From NCBI GenBank assembly GCA_030618325.1, contig JAUXDP010000058.1, positions 1 through 13,540 on the forward strand: a stretch of 13,540 nt of DNA, in the 5' to 3' direction. The notes beneath the pieces were generated by a model. That model had not been told where the DNA came from. It ran no database searches and saw only the letters and a program-made list of their open reading frames with translations. The number at the start of each line of letters is the position of its first letter. Within the stretch, counting starts at the first letter, position 1. A program made the position numbers and the translations under genes. Of the stretch, positions 7,613 through 13,540 are shown in pieces. Source of the DNA: Methylococcaceae bacterium. GTDB taxonomy: Bacteria; Pseudomonadota; Gammaproteobacteria; Methylococcales; Methylomonadaceae.

Positions 7613-9264
7613 TTAACGGATGGTTTAAAAGTGGGTCTCCGTGGGTATGGCTGAGTGCAGCAGCAGTCAGTATAAGTCTAATTTTAGTGTTAGGTTTACT
7701 GGTTTTAATAGCGGTTAGAGGACTGGGTCATTTCTGGCCAGCTGATATAGCCGAATATCACTATAAGGATCAAGCAGGTGTAAGCAGTGTCATCGTGGGT
7801 GAAGTGGTTGATAGCAGTTTAATGCCAGCTTCGCAGGCTAAAGAAGCAGGGTACCAGATTCTGAATGATGCTGAATATATGGAACAACGCCTGATCAAAA
7901 CCGGTAACCGCGATATTACGGGCAGTGATTTTCGCTGGATTCAGGCACAGCATATTCAACAACAAAGCTACCCTGAGGATTTAATTGTTATTGAGAGACG
8001 AGAATGGGGGAATTTTTATGGCCGCCTGCTTTCGGTAAAGGAAAATGGTCAAATCATTGCTGAAGGAGGCAAAGCCTATGAGGTTGTGCAGGAGAGAATT
8101 GAACAGGCTTTGGCTATGCATGATGAAATCGAACAGTTGCAGAAACATGAAGTCGGCGCTATCAACTATAGTCTGGAGCGTTTAAGGCTAAAACAGCGCA
8201 GTCTGGAATTGAAAGATCAATGGAATGATATCGCAAAAAAACAATTTGCGGCGCAAAAAACCGAACATAAAAAGTCCTACCAGGTGTTGCAACAGCAGTT
8301 AGCAGGGTTATATCAGAAAATCAGAACAGACAGTCTGGTTGCATCAGATGCCAATGATCAAACGATTGAAATCCCCCTGGAAAAAGTAGTTCGTTTGATA
8401 CGACCTAATGAGATGAATGTAGCGCATAAATTGCTGGAATATATTGTTAAATTTTATAGCTTTATTGCTGATGATCCTCGGGAAGCCAATACTGAGGGGG
8501 GAATCTTCCCTGCTATTTTCGGTACCGTTATGATGGTGATGTTGATGGCTGTAATTGTGACACCTTTTGGTGTGATTGCAGCGATTTATTTACGTGAATA
8601 TGCGCCACAGGGTTTTGTTACCCGGATGATCCGTATTGCTGTCAACAATCTTGCGGGTGTACCATCAATTGTGTATGGGATATTTGGTCTGGGTTTTTTT
8701 GTATACATTCTTGGCGGTAATATTGACCAGCTGTTTTATCCGGAAGCATCCCCCGCACCGGTATTTGGTACACCAGGTTTGATGTGGGCTTCTTTAACAT
8801 TGGCATTGCTGACTTTGCCGGTAGTGATTGTTTCCACGGAAGAAGGTTTGTCACGTATTCCGAAATCTATACGAGAAGGTAGCCTGGCGCTGGGTGCGAC
8901 AAAGGCTGAAACGCTATGGCGTACAGTTTTGCCGATGGCCAGCCCAGCTATGATGACCGGCTTGATTCTTGCGGTGGCTCGGGCAGCAGGTGAGGTGGCT
9001 CCGCTAATGTTGGTGGGCGTTGTAAAACTTGCCCCAACCTTACCGTTAGATGGTAACTTTCCGTTTTTGCATCTGGATCGGAAATTTATGCATTTAGGTT
9101 TTCATATTTATGATGTTGGTTTTCAAAGCCCTAACGTGGAGGCAGCCAGGCCACTGGTTTATGCTACATCGTTACTGCTGGTGATGGTGATTATCGGCCT
9201 GAATATGTTCGCCATCAGCATCAGAAATCACCTGCGGGAAAAATACCGTGCTCTAGAAGGTTAA
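7609..9264 (+). CDS. pstA: Phosphate ABC transporter permease PstA with DUF3333 N-terminal extension
   Basis: A 551-residue second permease subunit, about 250 residues longer than E. coli PstA. A first membrane helix (about 14-37) is followed by a soluble region to about 295 that corresponds to the DUF3333 domain of long PstA proteins and contains a charged, probably coiled-coil stretch (about 160-240, rich in E, K and Q). The transport core begins at GGIFPAIFGTVMMVMLMAVI (297-316), has NNLAGVPSIVYGIFGLGFFV (346-365), the EAA-type coupling loop with REGSLALGATKAETLWRTVLP (about 422-442), and ARAAGEVAPLMLVG (457-470). It overlaps the pstC stop as ATGA, so translation is probably coupled; no strong ribosome site is seen. 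Confidence 0.94.
   Translation: MINGWFKSGSPWVWLSAAAVSISLILVLGLLVLIAVRGLGHFWPADIAEYHYKDQAGVSSVIVGEVVDSSLMPASQAKEAGYQILNDAEYMEQRLIKTGNRDITGSDFRWIQAQHIQQQSYPEDLIVIERREWGNFYGRLLSVKENGQIIAEGGKAYEVVQERIEQALAMHDEIEQLQKHEVGAINYSLERLRLKQRSLELKDQWNDIAKKQFAAQKTEHKKSYQVLQQQLAGLYQKIRTDSLVASDANDQTIEIPLEKVVRLIRPNEMNVAHKLLEYIVKFYSFIADDPREANTEGGIFPAIFGTVMMVMLMAVIVTPFGVIAAIYLREYAPQGFVTRMIRIAVNNLAGVPSIVYGIFGLGFFVYILGGNIDQLFYPEASPAPVFGTPGLMWASLTLALLTLPVVIVSTEEGLSRIPKSIREGSLALGATKAETLWRTVLPMASPAMMTGLILAVARAAGEVAPLMLVGVVKLAPTLPLDGNFPFLHLDRKFMHLGFHIYDVGFQSPNVEAARPLVYATSLLLVMVIIGLNMFAISIRNHLREKYRALEG
9255..9260 (+). promoter_or_regulatory. Ribosome binding site for pstB
   Basis: AGAAGG inside the last codons of pstA, 5 bases before the ATG at 9266. 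A second in-frame ATG at 9272 would be 11 bases away, so the first is preferred; the choice changes the protein by two residues. Confidence 0.6.
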
Positions 9265-9265
9265 A

Positions 9266-10105
9266 ATGATAATGACAACAGAACAAACGCGCACTCATGC
9301 GATAGATATTAATGCGCTTTCACGAAAGGAAAAGACGCAAGATAAAGTAATAGAAACTTGTTTGAAGATTGAAAAACTAGATTTATATTATGGAGAAAAT
9401 CAAGCTTTGCACGGTATTGATATGGAGATACCCAAAAAAAAGGTAACCGCTTATATTGGCCCCAGCGGTTGTGGAAAATCAACCTTGTTACGTAGTATCA
9501 ATCGAATGAATGACTTGATCGATTCAGTCAGAATTGAAGGAAAAATTTTATTGGATGGTGAAGATATTTACGATAAATCCATCAATGTAGCTGAATTGCG
9601 CAGGCGAGTGGGAATGGTATTTCAGAAGCCCAATCCTTTCCCCAAATCTATCTATGAAAATGTTGCTTATGGCTTGAGAATCCAAGGTATCAATGATCGG
9701 CGAACCCTGGATGAAACAGTAGAAAAGTCTTTACGCAGCGCCGCATTATGGGATGAAGTTAAAGATCGTTTAAATGACAATGCGCTGGGAATATCCGGCG
9801 GTCAACAACAAAGGCTAGTGATTGCCAGAGCAATCGCTATCGAGCCAGAGGTTATGTTGCTGGATGAGCCGGCTTCGGCACTGGACCCGATTTCAACCCT
9901 GAAAATCGAGGAATTGATTAATGAATTGAAAGAAAAATATACCATTGTTATTGTCACTCATAATATGCAGCAGGCCGCACGGGTTTCTGATTACACGGCT
10001 TTTATGTACATGGGAGAATTAATTGAGTTCGGTGAAACCACTGGATTGTTTACCAATCCGGCAAAAAAACAAACCGAAGATTACATTACCGGCAGATACG
10101 GATAA
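9266..10105 (+). CDS. pstB: Phosphate ABC transporter ATPase PstB
   Basis: A 279-residue ATPase that powers phosphate import through PstC-PstA from the cytoplasmic side. All ABC motifs are present: Walker A GPSGCGKST (65-73), Q-loop VFQKPNPF with Q120, signature ISGGQQQRL (176-184; Ile replaces the usual Leu), Walker B VMLLDEP (196-202), D-loop SALD (204-207) and switch histidine H232 in VTHNM. KPNPFPKSIYENVAYGLR is characteristic of PstB. About 30 extra residues precede the domain, within the range for proteobacterial PstB. It starts one base after the pstA stop codon and lies 12 bases before phoU. Confidence 0.97.
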   Translation: MIMTTEQTRTHAIDINALSRKEKTQDKVIETCLKIEKLDLYYGENQALHGIDMEIPKKKVTAYIGPSGCGKSTLLRSINRMNDLIDSVRIEGKILLDGEDIYDKSINVAELRRRVGMVFQKPNPFPKSIYENVAYGLRIQGINDRRTLDETVEKSLRSAALWDEVKDRLNDNALGISGGQQQRLVIARAIAIEPEVMLLDEPASALDPISTLKIEELINELKEKYTIVIVTHNMQQAARVSDYTAFMYMGELIEFGETTGLFTNPAKKQTEDYITGRYG

Positions 10106-10117
10106 AAGGTACTGACT

Positions 10118-10831
10118 ATGGATAACAAAAAAATTGGCCAACATATTTCCCGTCAATTCAACGAGGAAATGGAAAATATGCGGAACAAGGTCCTGACCAT
10201 GGGCGGCCTTGTCGAACAACAGATTGAGCAGGCCGCCGAGTCATTTATGAGTAGCGACCTGGGATTGGCCGAAAAAGTGATTTTGCAAGATGATCAAGTG
10301 GACAAACTGCAAATTGAAATTGATCAGGAATGTACCGAAATTCTGGCAAAAAGGCAGCCGGCTGCTTTTGACCTGAGAATGTTGATGGCGACAACAAAAA
10401 TTATTACTGACCTGGAGAGGATTGGTGATGAAGCGGCCAGAATCGCCAAAATGACGATTCGATTGGATAGTACTGAATACTATCATGATCAATATCATGA
10501 GATTCGGCATTTGCTGGAAATGGTAAAGGAAATGTTACACGCATCACTGGATTCTGTTGCCAGAATGGATGTCAATGATGTGGTGGCCATAGCCAGCCAG
10601 GATCAAAAAGTAGATCATGAATATGGCAGTATCATTCGCCAGCTAATCACCCGGATGATGGAAGACCCCAGAAACATTACCCGAGCACTTGATGTTCTGT
10701 GGACTGTGCGTTCACTGGAGAGAATCGGTGATCATTCTGTGAATATCTGTGAGCATGTAATTTATATGGTAAAGGGTAAAGATGTCCGTCATATCAGCCA
10801 GGATGAGCTGGAGAAGGTGATGGAAAAATAA
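10118..10831 (+). CDS. phoU: Phosphate signalling protein PhoU
   Basis: A 237-residue, all-helical cytoplasmic protein with two PhoU repeats. Each repeat has the expected metal-binding motif: TDLERIGDEAARI (97-109) and RSLERIGDHSVNI (198-210). The length matches the usual 235-240. PhoU links the Pst transporter to the PhoR sensor kinase, keeping the Pho regulon off when phosphate is plentiful, and affects polyphosphate levels when lost. An AAAAGG ribosome site lies close before the ATG, 12 bases after pstB, and phoU is the last gene of the operon. No phoR or phoB follows; the next genes are on the opposite strand. Confidence 0.96.
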   Translation: MDNKKIGQHISRQFNEEMENMRNKVLTMGGLVEQQIEQAAESFMSSDLGLAEKVILQDDQVDKLQIEIDQECTEILAKRQPAAFDLRMLMATTKIITDLERIGDEAARIAKMTIRLDSTEYYHDQYHEIRHLLEMVKEMLHASLDSVARMDVNDVVAIASQDQKVDHEYGSIIRQLITRMMEDPRNITRALDVLWTVRSLERIGDHSVNICEHVIYMVKGKDVRHISQDELEKVMEK

Positions 10832-10868
10832 TGGGGAGATGAATTTCGCAGATTCTTATGCGTCTCAG

Positions 10869-10891
10869 AGCATCACTGCCATTGAGTTAAG
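10869..10891. repeat. 23-bp module next to repeat copy 3 (inverted relative to copy 1)
   Basis: On the minus strand it reads CTTAACTCAATGGCAGTGA then TGCT, and matches 21 of 23 positions with 298-320 beside copy 1. The position relative to the palindrome is also the same after reversing the strand. It lies between the end of phoU and the palindrome, so copy 3 is a reverse-oriented version of the copy 1 unit. Confidence 0.65.
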
Positions 10892-11011
10892 AAAATTGAA
10901 AAATATGTAGGCTGGGTTGAGTGAATAACGATACCCAGCTTTTGGGTGGTGCTGGGTTTTGCAATTCGCTCAACCCAGCCTACAAAAGATGAGCAATCTC
11001 TTAACTCAATG
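10880..11011. repeat. 132-bp element with 13-bp inverted ends, enclosing repeat copy 3
   Basis: CATTGAGTTAAGA (10880-10892) and its exact complement TCTTAACTCAATG (10999-11011) form perfect 13-bp inverted ends around the palindrome. The layout resembles a small non-autonomous transposable element (MITE), or an ordinary convergent terminator stem into whose loop the palindrome was inserted. No target-site duplication was recognised. It lies entirely between phoU and parA. Confidence 0.6.
10907..10983. repeat. Nested palindromic repeat, copy 3; possible bidirectional terminator
   Basis: 77 bp with the same perfect 15-bp outer arms as copies 1 and 2 (10907-10921 and 10969-10983) and a more diverged interior; the inner arms ACCCAGC and GCTGGGT still pair. 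It lies between the convergent ends of phoU and parA, where its long hairpin could stop transcription from both sides. There is no classical GC stem plus U-run, so termination is inference. Confidence 0.85.
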
Positions 11012-11018
11012 CGAACCT

Positions 11019-11762
11019 TTACTCAATCACATCCAATATTTCTTGCCACAATGCCTGAAATGCTTCTAATGAACGCCCCTTATTTACATATCCACCCAGT
11101 GGCATACGTTCCCACCCCATACGTTCAATGTCACTGGCATAGGGAATAATGCTGTGCAAAATATCAGGATGCTTTTCCATTAAAGTTTCCATGATTTCCC
11201 TGTGCATTTTTTTACGTCTATCCGCCATGGAGAAAAAAGGAATTAATCTAAGATGTTTTAACTTATTATCTTTAATGTACTTCTTTAATTGCTCTAAGGT
11301 GCGCAATGACAAAGTTGTGGGGATAATCGGTGACAACAATATTTCAGAAGCTTCAAAAATAGCTTCCGATAATAAAGAAATATTGGGAGGGCAATCAAGG
11401 ATGATAAAGTCATATTCTTTAGTCAGTGGCTTTAGCAGTTTTTTTAGGCGTTGGGTGGGTTTTTTACGCGCATCCAGCACCAAATCCAAATTTCTAAAAG
11501 AGAAATCTGCAGGCAACAAATCCAGGTTCTCGAAATCTGTTGCTTTAATTAAACCATCCAATTCGCGATTACCCGCAATAAGCTCTTTACTGCCCCCTTT
11601 TACTTTAGGTTTAACTCTAAAATAATAACTGCTTGCACCTTGTGGATCCAGATCCCAAACTAGTGTTTTATAATTTTTTTGTGCTGCAATAAATGCCAGA
11701 TTCACTGCTGCCGTTGTTTTCCCTACGCCGCCTTTGATGTTATAGGTTGCAATTATTTTCAC
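11019..11762 (-). CDS. Orphan ParA-family ATPase coupled to a CHAD protein
   Basis: A 247-residue ParA/MinD-type ATPase. The deviant Walker A is KGGVGKTT (10-17, signature lysine K10 and catalytic K15), switch I region WDLDPQGASS (36-45), and Walker B FIILDCPPN with D123. There is no N-terminal DNA-binding domain, so it resembles small ParA proteins that bind the nucleoid non-specifically and move or space cargo. No parB, parS or MinE/MinC partner is visible. I chose the GTG at 11762 because the ATPase fold starts directly with VKIIATYNIKGG and an AAGG site lies 9 bases upstream; a longer in-frame start at 11849 would overlap the CHAD gene by over 80 bases. The GTG lies 4 bases after the CHAD stop, so the two are translated together. 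Its cargo is unknown; the CHAD protein is the natural candidate. Confidence 0.88.
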   Translation of the reverse strand: MKIIATYNIKGGVGKTTAAVNLAFIAAQKNYKTLVWDLDPQGASSYYFRVKPKVKGGSKELIAGNRELDGLIKATDFENLDLLPADFSFRNLDLVLDARKKPTQRLKKLLKPLTKEYDFIILDCPPNISLLSEAIFEASEILLSPIIPTTLSLRTLEQLKKYIKDNKLKHLRLIPFFSMADRRKKMHREIMETLMEKHPDILHSIIPYASDIERMGWERMPLGGYVNKGRSLEAFQALWQEILDVIE

Positions 11763-11766
11763 TGTA

Positions 11767-13287
11767 TTATGCCTTATGCGCGAATAAGTATTTAAAAATG
11801 GCCTGGTTTTTTGGTTGCTCAAAAACAGCAAATTGAGCTGCAAAATCATTGCGAGCTTTATTTTTCTTAGTATCTAAATATTGTACTAATACTCCCATAG
11901 CTAGAAAAGTATTCGCCGACACGTTATTTTCCATCATTTCTACACTAAACTTTTTTAACTGAATTTCTTGTATTTCATAATCTTGAAAATCACCTAATAC
12001 CAACTGGAAATTTTTCAAAGCTTTGATCAGCGTTTTTATATCAGCTTCAGGGTAAAAGCTTTGGAAAAATTCCATTAAGTAACGTAATTTTTTACAGGTT
12101 TTTCTTAAATCATGTAATGCCTCAGCGGGGGACGATTCTTTGATGGCCTCACCTTCTTTTAGTACACGTTTATAAACTTTCCAAATCCGCTGATCTGCCT
12201 GTTGTTTAATTGTGAGTTTCTTCCCTTTTTCCTCTATGGGTTTTTTTAAGTATTGCTCCCAGGCAGTTAATTGTTTGTGGTATTTAGAGCTTTGCAGTTT
12301 TTCTGCTAACTCTTTTTGTGCGTGAACCTGCTTTTCTTTAAGAAAGGGATATAAAGGGGTAATATCTTCTCGTAATGAGAGAGGTATAGCCGCTTTATAG
12401 CCGTCATAATTCAACAAATAAACATCTAAATCGCGTGTCGGGCCTGTAATTTGTCCTAGCCATGCAAAAAAGGCTGAATGCTTCATGATTACTGACGATG
12501 GCAAGATGTTTTTCATCTGGTTTAAACAGGCGCGGGTTCGCCTGACAGCGACACGAAAATCATGTAAAAATTCAGTGTCTGTATCAGCAATGGTTCCGGC
12601 TTCATTGACTTGCATGGCTTGTAACAGATGGCGAAAAATAACTTTGCTCGCTTTATCAGCCCGCATGTCTGGTTTCAATTTTATGACTACCTTGGAACTA
12701 TAGTCTTCAGGTTTTCGACGCTGTTGTTTGAGTGCTGCATTTAAAACGGTACAACGAGTTGGTTTGAGTGCCAATGATTGTTGTAAAAGCGTACTGATTT
12801 TTTGAGCGGCTTTCCCATAACCTTTTAGTGGTTGTAAATGAATGCGATTTGTTAAAGATTCATACTCATCAACTTGAAGGCGTAAGATGATTTTTTGGTC
12901 TTTATTGAAAACATTGACACGATAGACTTCAGAAGGTATTTGGGTTAATGGCAATAATGCTCGCATTTCCAATTGCGATTCTAAACTTGTTTTTAATGGT
13001 CCTTTAGGAAATCGGCCGCTAAAACTTGGGATGTCTTGCATTTCTTGCAAAGCAATCAACTCACCACTGTTCCGGTCTATCAGTTTTAAATTTGATGATG
13101 TTTGTGAATGACTAAATTCACAGATCATATCTGCATTGTATAGTCGCCAGTCAAAACTATCGTAAAAAGTTGTTATTGTGTGTTGTTGAGTGGTTATTTG
13201 AAAATCAATTTTTTTACTTAACTGTGCTAAAAACTTTTTAGCCGTTAAATTTTTAGGTAATTCAAAGTGTAAAGGTATGGTTGTCAT
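11767..13287 (-). CDS. CHAD-domain protein with degenerate CYTH-like N-terminus
   Basis: A 506-residue cytoplasmic protein; no signal peptide or membrane helix. The C-terminal part (about 200-500) is a CHAD domain with both histidine motifs: LHDFRVAVRRTR (241-252, H242) and LHDLRKTCKKLRY (391-403, H392), plus GPTRDLDVYL (282-291) and LVLGDFQDYE (429-438). CHAD is a basic helical bundle that binds polyphosphate. Residues 1-195 resemble a CYTH (triphosphate tunnel) domain: TFYDSFDWRLY (40-50) matches its YYDT-like motif. The N-terminal ExExK catalytic motif is absent, only HFELPKN being present, so triphosphatase activity is doubtful. The layout is that of CYTH-CHAD proteins such as E. coli YgiF. 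It heads an operon with the ParA-like ATPase and converges on phoU. The ATG at 13287 has only a weak ribosome site. Confidence 0.85.
   Translation of the reverse strand: MTTIPLHFELPKNLTAKKFLAQLSKKIDFQITTQQHTITTFYDSFDWRLYNADMICEFSHSQTSSNLKLIDRNSGELIALQEMQDIPSFSGRFPKGPLKTSLESQLEMRALLPLTQIPSEVYRVNVFNKDQKIILRLQVDEYESLTNRIHLQPLKGYGKAAQKISTLLQQSLALKPTRCTVLNAALKQQRRKPEDYSSKVVIKLKPDMRADKASKVIFRHLLQAMQVNEAGTIADTDTEFLHDFRVAVRRTRACLNQMKNILPSSVIMKHSAFFAWLGQITGPTRDLDVYLLNYDGYKAAIPLSLREDITPLYPFLKEKQVHAQKELAEKLQSSKYHKQLTAWEQYLKKPIEEKGKKLTIKQQADQRIWKVYKRVLKEGEAIKESSPAEALHDLRKTCKKLRYLMEFFQSFYPEADIKTLIKALKNFQLVLGDFQDYEIQEIQLKKFSVEMMENNVSANTFLAMGVLVQYLDTKKNKARNDFAAQFAVFEQPKNQAIFKYLFAHKA
11772..11775 (-). promoter_or_regulatory. 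Ribosome binding site for the ParA-like gene
   Basis: AAGG within the last codons of the CHAD gene, 9 bases before GTG at 11762. It supports the GTG start and translational coupling of the two genes. Confidence 0.55.
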
Positions 13288-13540
13288 CGTACTTAATATG
13301 ATTTATTCAAGCCACTATTCATAAGCCAGAATAATGAACAGTGCTAGATAAATTGAAGGCGTATTCTTTGTGTTTTTCATGTTAACAAGCTAACTAGTTC
13401 GCGTCTATAAATAGCCCTATTCTACGGATCCTATTTCCAGTGCGCATATTTTTGTTCGGAAATTGAAAAAAATTCAGGGTGAACGCTATCGATTTGCCTA
13501 CGTGATCCTCATCGCTACATAAATTCCGTGTTTTGGGCAA
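13288..13540. other. Intergenic region upstream of the CHAD gene, no gene seen
   Basis: It should contain the promoter of the CHAD-parA operon on the minus strand, but I cannot place a reliable -35/-10, and there is no Pho box. ATTTATTCAAGC and CTATTC at 13301-13320 echo 1679-1696. A 35-codon open stretch on the plus strand (13415-13519) has no start codon or ribosome site and is not called as a gene. No tRNA or clear terminator was found. Confidence 0.4.

Noticed and set aside
11149..11625. 158-codon open frame on the plus strand, antisense to the ParA-like gene
   Set aside because: The opposite strand has all ParA motifs. This frame gives a serine- and lysine-rich product with no recognisable domain and no ribosome site.
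11763..11849. Longer ParA-like protein starting at ATG 11849
   Set aside because: The extra 29 residues lie inside the end of the CHAD gene, do not resemble any ParA N-terminus, and the GTG at 11762 has a ribosome site and begins exactly at the ATPase fold.
13415..13522. Open stretch on the plus strand reading AHIFVRKLKKIQGERYRFAY, faintly like the start of some transposases
   Set aside because: Only 35 codons, no start codon, no ribosome site and a stop before the window ends. The likeness is too weak to call a pseudogene, though a transposase remnant cannot be excluded.

Overview
The window is AT-rich bacterial DNA, probably from a gammaproteobacterium. The guess rests on the long PstC and DUF3333-type PstA, which are familiar from Pseudomonas and relatives, and on a palindromic intergenic repeat of a kind I associate with methanotroph-like genomes. 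That last point is recollection, not a search. No rRNA, tRNA, CRISPR array or complete insertion sequence was seen.

Left block (1-4181, all on the minus strand): a type I restriction-modification locus. hsdR (1824-4181) is transcribed first and the start of hsdM (1-177) runs off the left edge; hsdS is not in the window. Between them sits a two-gene cassette, a winged-helix regulator (1059-1595) overlapping an AbiEii-like nucleotidyltransferase (361-1062), which looks like a toxin-antitoxin or abortive-infection pair. The cassette is bracketed by two nearly identical copies, in the same orientation, of a 75-76 bp nested palindrome.

Middle block (4283-10831, plus strand): a phosphate-uptake operon in the order pstS-pstC-pstA-pstB-phoU, led by a clear two-half-site Pho box. 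PstS binds phosphate in the periplasm, PstC and PstA form the channel, PstB hydrolyses ATP, and PhoU passes transporter state to the Pho regulon. PstC and PstA both carry large N-terminal extensions, predicted to lie outside the inner membrane. phoB and phoR are not present here.

Right block (11019-13287, minus strand, convergent with phoU): a two-gene operon of a CYTH-like/CHAD protein followed by a translationally coupled orphan ParA-type ATPase with no parB. CHAD domains bind polyphosphate, and the pair faces the phosphate transporter operon. The most interesting idea from this window is that they form a positioning or segregation system for polyphosphate granules. This is inference. A third copy of the palindromic repeat, here inside perfect 13-bp inverted ends, lies between phoU and parA. 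The last 253 bases hold no supportable gene.
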